Assembly (NCBI GenBank): GCA_018335755.1
Contig: JAGXRK010000045.1
Location: forward strand, 434,001-498,000
Length of the DNA: 64,000 nucleotides
From: Ignavibacterium sp.
GTDB taxonomy: Bacteria; Bacteroidota; Ignavibacteria; Ignavibacteriales; Ignavibacteriaceae
Direction of reading: 5' to 3'
The notes under the pieces were generated by a model. That model did no database searches and was not told the origin of the DNA. It saw only the letters and a list, made by a program, of their open reading frames with translations. The position numbers and the translations under genes were made by a program. How positions within the stretch are numbered: the first letter of the stretch is position 1; each line of letters begins with the position of its first letter. Positions 17,239 to 26,203 of the stretch are shown piece after piece.

Positions 17239-18780
17239 ATGACTTTCGAACGTAATGCCGGAATACTCCTTCACCCAACTTCCCTGCCCGGTAAATATGG
17301 AATTGGCGATCTTGGAGATGATGCTCATAAGTTTATAGATTTTTTAGAAAAAGCCGGACAGAAACTCTGGCAGGTTTTTCCACTCGGTCCAACCGGTTAT
17401 GGAGATTCTCCATATCAATGCTTTTCAGCTTTTGCCGGAAATCCAAATCTGATCAGTCCCGATAAATTAAAAGAAAAAAGTTTATTAAATGAAGATGACT
17501 TAAATAACATTCCCGATCATGATCCTGTTCAGATTGATTACGGACAGATTATTGATTACAAAAAAAGTCTGCTTAAACAAGCATTCATAAACTTCAATTT
17601 AAATCTTAATAAGTTTGAAAAAGACTTCAACAAGTTTTGCGAAGAAAATAGAGATTGGCTTGACGACTTCGCATTTTTTATGGCAGCAAAAGAAGCTCAC
17701 GGCGGAATTGTTTGGAAGGATTGGGATAAAGGGCTTGTTCTTCGTGATAAAAAATCATTGTACGATTGGAGTAAGAAATTATCTGATGATATTCGCTATC
17801 AAAAGTTCGTTCAGTTTGAGTTCTTCAATCAGTGGCTGTCAGTAAAACAATACGCTAATTCAAAAGGAATTAAAATTATTGGCGATATGCCGATTTTTAT
17901 TGCTTATGACAGTGCTGATCTGTGGGGAAACAAAGATCTGTTTTCAGTCGATAAAGACGGAAATCTTGAAACCGTTGCTGGTGTACCACCTGATTACTTT
18001 AGTGAAACAGGACAGCTTTGGGGTAATCCGCTTTACAAATGGAAGATTATGGAAAAAGATGATTTTCTTTGGTGGAGAAGTCGGTTTGCAAATCTCTTTA
18101 AGATGGTTGATATTGTTAGAATAGACCACTTCCGAGGTTTTGAGGCATACTGGGAAATTCCCGGTAATGCAGAAACTGCCATAAATGGCAGATGGGTAAA
18201 AGCGCCTGGGGATAAATTATTCGAATCAATAAATAAACATTTGGGCGATGTCGCAATACTTGCAGAAGATCTTGGAGTCATCACCTCTGAAGTTGAAAAG
18301 CTCAGAGATGACTTTGACTTTCCAGGAATGAAAATACTTCAGTTTGCGTTTGGTACTGATATGGAAACGAAATTTCTTCCGCATAATTATATTCCGAATT
18401 GTGTTGTACTTACTGGCGCCCACGATAATGATACAACGAGAGCATTTTTTGAAAAGGCTAAAGAGGATAAAAACTCAGATATATTTGAACATTGTCAAAA
18501 ATATCTGAATTATTTCGGCGATGATATTGTTTATGAACTTATTAGAATTGCATACGCCTCCGTGGCAAATATTGTTATTGTTCCTATACAGGATATTCTT
18601 AATCTTGGCGGAGAAGCAAGAATGAATTTCCCCGGTAAACTCGGGGGTAACTGGATGTGGAGATTCACCTGGGATCAGATAACTGATGATCTGCATTTAA
18701 AGTATTATGGACTAACTCAACTTTATGAGCGTCCTGCTAAGCTTAAGAATGCTAAAAAAATAGTAACGGAAGAAGCTTAA
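17239..18780 (+). CDS. malQ: 4-alpha-glucanotransferase (amylomaltase)
   Basis: 513 residues, the size of the short bacterial GH77 enzymes. It disproportionates malto-oligosaccharides by moving glucan segments between chains, supporting glycogen or maltodextrin use. N-terminal GILLHPTSLPGKYGIGDLG is the family signature. Catalytic residues are seen in VRIDHFRG (Asp near 296), ILAEDLGVI (Glu near 342) and GAHDNDTT (Asp near 396). Other glycogen genes are not adjacent. The start has AGAGGA about 6 nt upstream. Identification is secure. Confidence 0.97.
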   Translation: MTFERNAGILLHPTSLPGKYGIGDLGDDAHKFIDFLEKAGQKLWQVFPLGPTGYGDSPYQCFSAFAGNPNLISPDKLKEKSLLNEDDLNNIPDHDPVQIDYGQIIDYKKSLLKQAFINFNLNLNKFEKDFNKFCEENRDWLDDFAFFMAAKEAHGGIVWKDWDKGLVLRDKKSLYDWSKKLSDDIRYQKFVQFEFFNQWLSVKQYANSKGIKIIGDMPIFIAYDSADLWGNKDLFSVDKDGNLETVAGVPPDYFSETGQLWGNPLYKWKIMEKDDFLWWRSRFANLFKMVDIVRIDHFRGFEAYWEIPGNAETAINGRWVKAPGDKLFESINKHLGDVAILAEDLGVITSEVEKLRDDFDFPGMKILQFAFGTDMETKFLPHNYIPNCVVLTGAHDNDTTRAFFEKAKEDKNSDIFEHCQKYLNYFGDDIVYELIRIAYASVANIVIVPIQDILNLGGEARMNFPGKLGGNWMWRFTWDQITDDLHLKYYGLTQLYERPAKLKNAKKIVTEEA

Positions 18781-19018
18781 TTTTAAAATTCTAAAATTCA
18801 AGCATCAAATAACAAATAATTTCAAAATACAAAATACAAACTCTTAAACTTAGTTTCATCTTGGTTTATCATATGATATTTATTAAGTAGAATCTGGTTG
18901 TAATTTGGATATTTAAATATGGTGCTTGTTCGACTAAGCAGAGTTAGATGTTTTTCTCATACTCCGAATCTGTTTAGTTTTTCCTGAATCAAACAACTAT
19001 ATAAAAAAGGAGAATAAA

Positions 19019-19465
19019 TTGAAAATACGAATTGGAGTATTGTTTTTATTAACAGCATTTTTACTTAGCTGCGGAAAAAGCGGAAGCAGTGATAATCTTG
19101 ACTGGAGAACTAATTTAGAAACCGCTCTTCAGCAGGCAAAGAAAGAAAATAAGGCAGTGCTTGTGAACTTCACCGGGTCAGACTGGTGCCAGTGGTGTTT
19201 TAAGTTAAGTGATGAGGTCTTTAAACAAAAAGAATTTGAAGATTATGCTAAGAAAAACTTAATTCTGGTTATGGTTGACTTTCCACGGAAGATAGAACAA
19301 ACCAATGAAACCAAAATGTATAATCAGCAGCTTGCACAGCAATATGGAATTCAGGGATTTCCAACAATACTATTATTTAATAGTACGGGTCAGCCAGTAG
19401 CTAAAACCGGTTACCAGCCCGGCGGAGCAGACAATTATATCAGACATTTAGAATCCTATCTCTAA
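19019..19465 (+). CDS. Thioredoxin-like lipoprotein
   Basis: 148 residues starting at a TTG codon, supported by AAAGGAG 8 nt upstream; no ATG would preserve the signal sequence. The lipobox LLSC puts the lipidated cysteine at residue 18, so the protein is anchored in an envelope membrane facing the periplasm. A thioredoxin-like fold follows with the redox pair CQWC at 57-60 and the cis-proline region GFPTILLF. It resembles periplasmic DUF255/thioredoxin_7 proteins that reduce or isomerise disulfides. No redox partner is adjacent. A terminator follows directly. Confidence 0.85.
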   Translation: MKIRIGVLFLLTAFLLSCGKSGSSDNLDWRTNLETALQQAKKENKAVLVNFTGSDWCQWCFKLSDEVFKQKEFEDYAKKNLILVMVDFPRKIEQTNETKMYNQQLAQQYGIQGFPTILLFNSTGQPVAKTGYQPGGADNYIRHLESYL

Positions 19466-19472
19466 AATAAAC

Positions 19473-19500
19473 GGCGGGTTTTAGACTCGCCTTTATTTTT
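19473..19500 (+). terminator. Terminator between the thioredoxin-like gene and the pirin gene
   Basis: GGCGGGT pairs with ACTCGCC (one G-U) over a 5-nt loop, followed by TTTATTTTTT. It lies 7 nt after the stop codon, between convergent genes. Confidence 0.8.
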
Positions 19501-19527
19501 TCCTGTCATCAACTAGGTAAATTATAC

Positions 19528-20241
19528 CTACTGCATCGGAATTTCAATCAAAACAAATTTTGTGTTTTCATCTATATCAAAAGAAAACTCTATTGTCTCA
19601 AAAATTCCTACTGCATCTTTTTTATAAAGATCCTCTCCATTAACTCTAATGTGGCCATCAATAATCATCAGATAAACACCGTTAACGGCATCCCTGGTTT
19701 TATATTTTAAAGTATTCTTTTCAGTAAAATTACCAAACTTTATTTCTGCATTTTGATGAATGTATAACGATCCGCTTTCTTTATAGCCCGATACAACTGT
19801 TTTCAGTTGATTAATTCTTTCAGAAGCAGGAAAAGCTTTTTGATCGTAGCGCGGCTCAATATTTTTTTCTTTTGGAAATATCCATAACTGAAAAAGTTTA
19901 ACCGGTTCGGTTTCAGATGGATTAAATTCAGAATGAGTAACACCTCTTCCTGCTGACATAACCTGTACTTCGTCTTTATGGATTACAGCTCCCGTACCCA
20001 TACTGTCTTTATGTTCTAATGCACCTTCAAGTACAGTAGTTATTATTTCCATATTGTCGTGCGGATGTGTGCCAAAACCTGTTCCTTCTTTTACAATATC
20101 ATCGTTCAGTACACGTAAAAGCCCAAAACCCATTTTATCTGGGTCATAATATCGTGAAAAGCTGAAACTGTAACGGGTATCAAGCCAGCCATAATTTGCC
20201 TTTCCCCTATCCTCTGCTCTGTGAACTAATGTTTTCATCAT
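19528..20241 (-). CDS. Pirin family protein (YhhW/quercetinase-like)
   Basis: 237 residues, a bicupin. The metal-binding residues of the N-terminal cupin are visible: THPHDNMEI (His59, His61) and VTHSEFN (His103, Glu105). GRGVTHSEFNPS is the family hallmark. Homologues such as YhhW have quercetin 2,3-dioxygenase activity in vitro, but the natural substrate is unknown. Two ATGs stand in tandem at 20241 and 20238; the AGGAG is better spaced for the second. The start overlaps the stop of the nitroreductase gene, so the two are translationally coupled. Confidence 0.9.
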   Translation of the reverse strand: MMKTLVHRAEDRGKANYGWLDTRYSFSFSRYYDPDKMGFGLLRVLNDDIVKEGTGFGTHPHDNMEIITTVLEGALEHKDSMGTGAVIHKDEVQVMSAGRGVTHSEFNPSETEPVKLFQLWIFPKEKNIEPRYDQKAFPASERINQLKTVVSGYKESGSLYIHQNAEIKFGNFTEKNTLKYKTRDAVNGVYLMIIDGHIRVNGEDLYKKDAVGIFETIEFSFDIDENTKFVLIEIPMQ

Positions 20242-20822
20242 TTATCTCCTGAACTAATTAATAATACTTCATTGTTTATTTTAGCCGGATTTCCAAACTT
20301 CTTCTCAAAAACAAAATCACTAATTGGCTTTCTGATTCTAGAATGAATATTAGTTTTAGTAACTTGTTCAGCATTGTATCCAATAACTAACATAACAACC
20401 GGTTCGTATTCATCCGGAATATTTAGAGCTGTTTTTGCTCTATGTACATCAAAACCGCCAATTTGGTGTACATACAAATCCATACTTAAAGCCTGGTATG
20501 TCAAGTTAGCAACAGCGCTACTTACATCGTAAAAATAGTATTTATTTGGTTTATCAATGATAGTCAAATTTCGTTTTGCTGCTGCTAGCACAATCAGTGG
20601 TGCATCTTTTGCCCATTCCTTATTTTTTTCACTCATCAACGAAAGCAGATTATTAAAATTCTGCAAATCATTACTCCTTGCCATTATAAATGACCAGGGT
20701 TGCTCATTGTATGACGAAGGAGCGAGAGAAGCGGCTTTAAATAACAAGTGAATTTTCTCATCTTCAACAGCAATTTGAGAATATTTCTTAATACTTTTTC
20801 TTTCTAGAATTATTTTATTCAT
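20238..20822 (-). CDS. Nitroreductase family protein
   Basis: 194 residues, one FMN-dependent nitroreductase domain. The N-terminal RKSIKKYSQIAVEDEKI and the SLAPSSYNEQPWSFI stretch (residues 32-46) form the usual FMN-binding elements. Members reduce nitroaromatics, quinones or flavins with NAD(P)H. It is first in a two-gene operon with the pirin gene (4-nt overlap) and has a clear promoter at 20856-20886. The pairing of an NAD(P)H oxidoreductase with a pirin suggests detoxification or redox stress, which is inference. Confidence 0.88.
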   Translation of the reverse strand: MNKIILERKSIKKYSQIAVEDEKIHLLFKAASLAPSSYNEQPWSFIMARSNDLQNFNNLLSLMSEKNKEWAKDAPLIVLAAAKRNLTIIDKPNKYYFYDVSSAVANLTYQALSMDLYVHQIGGFDVHRAKTALNIPDEYEPVVMLVIGYNAEQVTKTNIHSRIRKPISDFVFEKKFGNPAKINNEVLLISSGDK

Positions 20823-20855
20823 ACATATCTCTATAATTAAAAATTAGTTTCAATT

Positions 20856-20886
20856 CAAATATATGTTATAACACGAAATTTGTCAA
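20856..20886 (-). promoter_or_regulatory. Promoter of the nitroreductase-pirin operon
   Basis: Minus-strand TTG, 20 nt, TATATTTG: a match to the Bacteroidota-type consensus, about 34 nt before the nitroreductase start. Confidence 0.5.
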
Positions 20887-20968
20887 GTCCTCAAAATTAA
20901 CGTCTCACAACAACTTCAAACACCCAATTGAGTTGTGGACATTATACCTAAATTAACTTATTATACGT

Positions 20969-23900
20969 ATGAATTTAATTTGCTATATGATAATGACTAA
21001 TATTTTGATCAAATATTTAATTTCTCTCAGTGTATTAATACCTGAGCTGCTATTTTCAACAGAACAGGATTATTCATTCAGACAGTACGGAATTGAAGAT
21101 GGTCTATCACAAAGTACTGTGTTTGCTTCCTTACAGGATAAAATTGGGTTTATGTGGTTTGGAACTTCAAGTGGATTAAATAAATATGACGGTTATAAAT
21201 TTACTGTCTATTTAAATGATCCCGATGATTCAACTTCAATTGCCGGTGAGGTAATATCAGCACTTTTTGAAGACAGCGATGGAACCATTTGGGTCGGATC
21301 TATTGAAGGAAATGTTAATAAGTATATTAGAGAAACGGATTCGTTCACTTCAATTCATATAGCTTCTTTATTAAGTGAGAGGATGATTGAGGAACAGGAT
21401 TACTACGACTATCCCCTTTCGTTCTCAAGGAACCACAGCTCAACAGTTACCTCGATAATTGAAGACACCGAGGGTAATTTATGGATTAGCACCTGGGGCA
21501 ATGGTATTTTTAATATTGATAAGGAGTTTAATAAATTAAATCACTTTTATTTCAATAACTCTTCCTCATCAATAATTCCAACGAACAGGATTACAAAACT
21601 TGTATGGGATGAGAATGATTTCATTTGGGCAGCGACTTTTGGTAAAGGTCTTTTGAAATGTCAGCAAAAAAATGGCAAATATTCATTTAGCACATATAAT
21701 TTTTCACCAGAAAATAAAAACGGATTATCCGATGACAAACTGATTACTTTATTACTGGATTCAGAAAAGAATTTATGGATAGGTACTTTTTATGGCGGTC
21801 TGAATTTATTACCAAAAAGTGAAAAAAACTCAGCACCCTCTGAGACTAAATTTGTAAGGTTCGAACCAAGTATTAAAAGTAATTCTATTTCCAGTAAAAC
21901 TGTTATGGCTCTCATTGAGGATAAATCGCAAAATATCTGGATAGGTACTTTTGGTTCAGGATTAAATAAGTACAATATAAATACACGAACGTTCACTATC
22001 TTTAGACACAATCCAACCAATCAAAGTTCACTTGCAGATGATGATGTTCTTTCATTAAGTATTGAACGCTCTGGTATTATCTGGGCAGGTTCGCATTTAG
22101 GCGCTGGAATAACTAAGATTCAAAAAAGCCGGGCTAAGTTTAATATTTATACGCACCGACCCGATGATAAAAATGGATTATCTGATAATGTTATCTGGTC
22201 AATATATGAAGATAAAAGTAAAAATCTTTGGGTCGGAACTTATCGCGGCGGACTTAACAAAATTGACAGAGGTAAAAATCAGTTTACATACTTTCAGCAT
22301 TCTTCTAATAATGTAAATTCTATCAGCAGTAACCATATTCGGGCAATTACTGAAGATCGTTTCGGTAATCTCTGGATCGGTACATATAATAAAGGATTAA
22401 ACCTCATTGATAAGAGAACCGGTAAAGTTAAAAGAATAGGTAATGATCCAGATATAAAACATTCGCTCACTTCAAACCAGGTTCAAAGCATTTATATTGA
22501 TAATAATGAATATTGGATCGGCACTTTCGGGGAAGGATTAAACTATTACAATTCTGTTGCAAACCCATTCAATGAGGAAATAAAATTTTTCAATTTTGTT
22601 CATGATCCGGAAAATCCAAATTCTTTAAGTGATAACAGGGTTTACAAAGTTTTCAAAGATACTAAAGATAATTTATGGATAGGAACTTTCGGCGGCGGAT
22701 TGAATAAATTCGAGCCGATCGACGGTACATTTAAAAGTTATCGCTATAATCCTGTTGATAATGAATCCATTGCAGATGACAAAATACTCTGCATAGTGGA
22801 GGATTCTGATGGTTATTTATGGATAGGAACCTTTGGCGGCGGACTAAACAGACTTGATCCCGCTACCGGAAAATTTAAAAGGTTCTCGATGCAGGATGGA
22901 ATTACAACCCGTGTAGTTTATGGAATACTTGAGGATGATAAAAAAAATCTTTGGTTAAGTACTGATAACGGTATTTACACTATGGATTATCAAACGAAAA
23001 AAATTACACGCTATGACATTCTCGATGGTGTTCAGTCAAAAGAGTTCAATGGCGGAAGTTACTTTAAATCCGAAAGTGGTGAGTTATTTTTCGGCGGAAT
23101 AAATGGATTGAATTATTTTTATCCGGACAGTATTGAAAGCAGTACTTTTCTGCCTTCAGTTGTTATAACATCAATAAGCGTTCAGAATGAGCCTGTTAAA
23201 GGTATTCCTTCTGAAATTTCCCTGAAATACGATAAGAACTTTATTACTTTTGAATTTGCTTCGCTGGATTTTACAAATCCGAAAGAAAATTCATACGCTT
23301 TTATTCTTGATGGTTTTGACAGAGAATGGCAGCAAACTACATCGGAAAGAAGAATTGCAAATTATACCAATCTGCCTCCCGGTTCTTATACTTTCAGAGT
23401 TAAAGGATCTAACAGTGATGGATTCTGGAGTGCCAATGAAGCTCTTGTTCTCCTTGAGATAATTCCTCCCTTCTGGCAAAGATGGTGGTTCATAGTTCTG
23501 GTTTTAATTACGGTTGGTTCTCTCATTTATTATATCAGCACATTACGTATAAAAAATCTGCTTGCAATTGAAAAACTGAAAACTAAAATTGCTGCTGATC
23601 TGCATGATAATATAGGTTCGGGTTTAACCGAAATATCTATATTAAGCGAATTAGCCGCCTTCAAGTCTAATAGTAACAAATCCGATTCTCAAAAAGAACT
23701 TAAGACTATAAGTGAACTTTCACGCCTGTTGATCGATAGCATGAGCGATATTGTTTGGGTTGTTAATCCGCAACGCGATTCACTTCACGACCTGATAGTA
23801 AGGTTGAAAAATTCGTACAGTGAAACATTAAATTCCCTGGGTATTTCTTTCCGCGTTTCAAATCTCGAAAAACTAAAGGATATAAAACTGCCCATAGATT

Positions 23901-24208
23901 TTAAACAAAATTTATACATGATCTTAAAGGAAGCAATAAATAATTCAATTAAGCATAGTAAGTGCAGTGTAATTCAATTAGATGCTAATTCAAGAAAAGA
24001 TTTCATTGAAATATCTGTAACGGATGACGGGGTTGGATTGGATGAAAACAAAATCAGTTTGGGAAACGGAATGAAGAACATCAGACAGCGGGCAGAATCG
24101 ATTGGTGGAAGAGTAAAATGGAAATCATCTCCTAATCAGGGAACATCGATCAGATTTGTTGGAAAAAGATCTGGGATAAATAAAATAAAATCATTATTAA
24201 ATAAATAA
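20969..24208 (+). CDS. Sensor histidine kinase with periplasmic two-component propeller
   Basis: 1079 residues. An N-terminal hydrophobic segment (about 10-30) exports the sensor part. Residues about 35-740 contain about a dozen regulator-propeller repeats of the type LWIGTFGGGLN, forming two beta-propellers as in Bacteroides hybrid sensors. A Y_Y_Y domain follows (about 760-830), then one transmembrane helix near 839-858. The HisKA_3 dimerisation domain has the phosphorylated histidine in DLHDNIGSGLTEIS (His879), followed by a HATPase_c domain. Unlike Bacteroides hybrid two-component systems it has no fused regulator; its partner is the separate NarL-type gene 15 nt downstream. The ligand is unknown; related sensors detect sugars or peptides. 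Confidence 0.93.
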   Translation: MNLICYMIMTNILIKYLISLSVLIPELLFSTEQDYSFRQYGIEDGLSQSTVFASLQDKIGFMWFGTSSGLNKYDGYKFTVYLNDPDDSTSIAGEVISALFEDSDGTIWVGSIEGNVNKYIRETDSFTSIHIASLLSERMIEEQDYYDYPLSFSRNHSSTVTSIIEDTEGNLWISTWGNGIFNIDKEFNKLNHFYFNNSSSSIIPTNRITKLVWDENDFIWAATFGKGLLKCQQKNGKYSFSTYNFSPENKNGLSDDKLITLLLDSEKNLWIGTFYGGLNLLPKSEKNSAPSETKFVRFEPSIKSNSISSKTVMALIEDKSQNIWIGTFGSGLNKYNINTRTFTIFRHNPTNQSSLADDDVLSLSIERSGIIWAGSHLGAGITKIQKSRAKFNIYTHRPDDKNGLSDNVIWSIYEDKSKNLWVGTYRGGLNKIDRGKNQFTYFQHSSNNVNSISSNHIRAITEDRFGNLWIGTYNKGLNLIDKRTGKVKRIGNDPDIKHSLTSNQVQSIYIDNNEYWIGTFGEGLNYYNSVANPFNEEIKFFNFVHDPENPNSLSDNRVYKVFKDTKDNLWIGTFGGGLNKFEPIDGTFKSYRYNPVDNESIADDKILCIVEDSDGYLWIGTFGGGLNRLDPATGKFKRFSMQDGITTRVVYGILEDDKKNLWLSTDNGIYTMDYQTKKITRYDILDGVQSKEFNGGSYFKSESGELFFGGINGLNYFYPDSIESSTFLPSVVITSISVQNEPVKGIPSEISLKYDKNFITFEFASLDFTNPKENSYAFILDGFDREWQQTTSERRIANYTNLPPGSYTFRVKGSNSDGFWSANEALVLLEIIPPFWQRWWFIVLVLITVGSLIYYISTLRIKNLLAIEKLKTKIAADLHDNIGSGLTEISILSELAAFKSNSNKSDSQKELKTISELSRLLIDSMSDIVWVVNPQRDSLHDLIVRLKNSYSETLNSLGISFRVSNLEKLKDIKLPIDFKQNLYMILKEAINNSIKHSKCSVIQLDANSRKDFIEISVTDDGVGLDENKISLGNGMKNIRQRAESIGGRVKWKSSPNQGTSIRFVGKRSGINKIKSLLNK

Positions 24209-24223
24209 TATTAAGAGTAAGAT

Positions 24224-24865
24224 ATGATCAATGTGGCAATTGTTGAAGACAACAATGTGATCAGGGAAGGACTTGGAGCACTTATTAATGGTACTACCGG
24301 TTATTCTTGTATCGGGGCATATTCAAATTGTGAGGATTTTCTGAACAAACTTTTAACAATTCAGCCGGATGTTGTACTGATGGATATAGGTCTCCCGGGC
24401 ATGAATGGAATAGAGGGAGTTAGACTGGCATTAGAAAAAAAAACTGATATGAATATTCTGATGCTTACTGTGTATGAAGACAGTGAGAAAGTATTTGACG
24501 CACTGTGTGCAGGTGCCTGCGGTTACCTGGTAAAGAAAACTCCTCCGGCAAAACTTCTTGAAGCAATTAAAGATGTTTATGAAGGCGGATCACCTATGAG
24601 TTCAAACGTAGCAAGACAGGTTATAACGGCTTTTAAGGAATCTAAAAACACTTATGAAAAAAAATCCGATTACGAGTTGTTAAGTGAACGCGAAAAAAGT
24701 GTTCTGTCACTCTTAGCTGATGGTTATAATTACCAGGAAATTGCTGATTCCTTATTCATCAGTGTTGATACTGTAAGGCATCATATAAGAAACATTTACA
24801 AAAAACTTCACGTACATTCTCAATCAGAAGCGGTAGCTAAGGCCATAAGAAAAAAGATCATCTGA
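24224..24865 (+). CDS. NarL/FixJ-type response regulator
   Basis: 213 residues. The receiver domain (1-120) has the acidic pair at Glu8-Asp9, the phosphoacceptor Asp54 in VLMDIGLPG and Lys in LVKKTPP. A LuxR-type helix-turn-helix covers about 145-205 (LLSEREKSVLSLLADG, then the recognition helix SVDTVRHHIRNIYKKL). It lies 15 nt after the propeller kinase whose HisKA_3 type matches NarL regulators, so the two form one system. Its targets cannot be read from the sequence. Confidence 0.95.
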   Translation: MINVAIVEDNNVIREGLGALINGTTGYSCIGAYSNCEDFLNKLLTIQPDVVLMDIGLPGMNGIEGVRLALEKKTDMNILMLTVYEDSEKVFDALCAGACGYLVKKTPPAKLLEAIKDVYEGGSPMSSNVARQVITAFKESKNTYEKKSDYELLSEREKSVLSLLADGYNYQEIADSLFISVDTVRHHIRNIYKKLHVHSQSEAVAKAIRKKII

Positions 24866-25054
24866 TGTGCTAACCACATAATTGTGCCTGCCTCCAACCT
24901 TATTATTGACCATTCATCCCAAGAACCGCATAGATATGCAGTTGATTACGAGCGCTAACATTTTAGTTTTACAACTGAGAATATTGGTTTGATTGTTTTT
25001 ATCGAACCGCATCATTAAACTCAAAATATTATTAACTGATGAAAGGGAGGAAAT

Positions 25055-25327
25055 ATGGAACTCCTTCAATTAAAAAAAGAATTAACTAATCCCCTGTCTG
25101 ATCTTATCAGTGATGAGATTTATGAAATACTTGAAAGCAGAGGATTAATCAATGAGCGTTCGGTTCGTGATTACAGGATCCGAAAAAAATTTAAAATACT
25201 CCGTTCACAAAAAGTAAGAACAGGAGATGCAATTGACGCTTTAAGAGAGGAATACCCTTACCTCCAGTTCGATACCATCAGAAAAATTGTTCATAACCCT
25301 CCCAAAAACATATCAGCGTCAAACTGA
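25055..25327 (+). CDS. Small protein of unknown function, possible HTH at C-terminus
   Basis: 90 residues, preceded by a strong GGGAGG site 6 nt before the ATG and followed by a good terminator, so I believe it is expressed. The sequence is helical and charged, with no signal peptide. The last 45 residues (ILRSQKVRTGDAIDALREEY, then LQFDTIRKIVHN) look like a small helix-turn-helix of the Mor/recombinase-associated type, but this is only a visual resemblance. It stands alone between the two-component regulator and a PP2C gene. Function unknown. Confidence 0.6.
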   Translation: MELLQLKKELTNPLSDLISDEIYEILESRGLINERSVRDYRIRKKFKILRSQKVRTGDAIDALREEYPYLQFDTIRKIVHNPPKNISASN

Positions 25328-25349
25328 TTTAGATTGGTTATTGAATCCG

Positions 25350-25392
25350 CCCCGATGACAGTAATGCATCGCTTATGTCAGCGGGGTTTTTA
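25350..25392 (+). terminator. Terminator after the 90-residue gene
   Basis: CCCCGATGACA pairs with TGTCAGCGGGG (10 of 11 bp) over a 15-nt loop, followed by TTTTTA. It lies about 22 nt after the stop codon. Confidence 0.8.
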
Positions 25393-25466
25393 TTGCCGTT
25401 TAACAACTTTTCGGTTTGGCATTATTTGGTTAAATTGTTCATTAGTTATAAATCTAATAACAGTTT

Positions 25467-26198
25467 ATGAAATTTTTTATAAAGGGGTGTTCAGACAAAG
25501 GCCCCATAAGAAGCAATAATGAGGATAGGTTTGGTTTTATTGAAACCGATTATGGCATAGCTGCTATTGTATGTGATGGCATGGGCGGATATAAGGGTGG
25601 TGCTGTTGCCGCACAAATTGCTGTGGACACACTAATAAATAACTTCATCTCTCTGCCGCAAAATTTTGAACCTTCCAAAGAAATTATAAATATTTTTAAG
25701 ATTGCTAATGATTTAATTAATAAAGAAGGAATTGAAAAGCCTGATCTTTCGATGATGGGAGCAACAGTTGCACTGCTTTTAATCAAAGATAATAAGTTCA
25801 TGACTGCTCATCTTGGCGACAGCAGAGTTTACCTTCTGCGTAATAATAAGTTATTAAAACTTACTAAAGATCATTCCCGCGTTCAGCAGCTTATGGATGA
25901 ATTAAATATCAGTTACAAAAAAGCAAGTGATATGACAGATAAAAACGTAATTACACGGGTGTTGGGAATAAATGAATTAAGCAAACCGGACATTTCTCCT
26001 GCCGAAGCTATTAAAAGTGGTGATAGTTTTATTTTGTGTACCGACGGGCTAACAAATTTTATTCATGACAATGATATTATCGATATTGTTTCCGGATTCT
26101 CACCTGAGACTGCTAGTGAACAATTAGTCTATCTTGCTGCGCTGCGTGGAGGCGATGATAATATAACTGCTATTGTTATAAAAACTGAAAGTGATTAG
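25467..26198 (+). CDS. PP2C-family serine/threonine protein phosphatase
   Basis: 243 residues, the compact bacterial Stp/PrpC type. Metal-binding motifs are all present: SNNEDRFG near residues 17-24, VCDGMGGYKGG near 36-46, HLGDSRVYLLR in the centre, CTDGLTNFI and GGDDNITAIV at the end. It dephosphorylates Ser/Thr targets of Hanks-type kinases, though no such kinase is in the window. It ends only 5 nt from the convergent DUF4301 gene. No clear ribosome site stands upstream. Confidence 0.93.
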   Translation: MKFFIKGCSDKGPIRSNNEDRFGFIETDYGIAAIVCDGMGGYKGGAVAAQIAVDTLINNFISLPQNFEPSKEIINIFKIANDLINKEGIEKPDLSMMGATVALLLIKDNKFMTAHLGDSRVYLLRNNKLLKLTKDHSRVQQLMDELNISYKKASDMTDKNVITRVLGINELSKPDISPAEAIKSGDSFILCTDGLTNFIHDNDIIDIVSGFSPETASEQLVYLAALRGGDDNITAIVIKTESD

Positions 26199-26203
26199 TC
26201 TAT

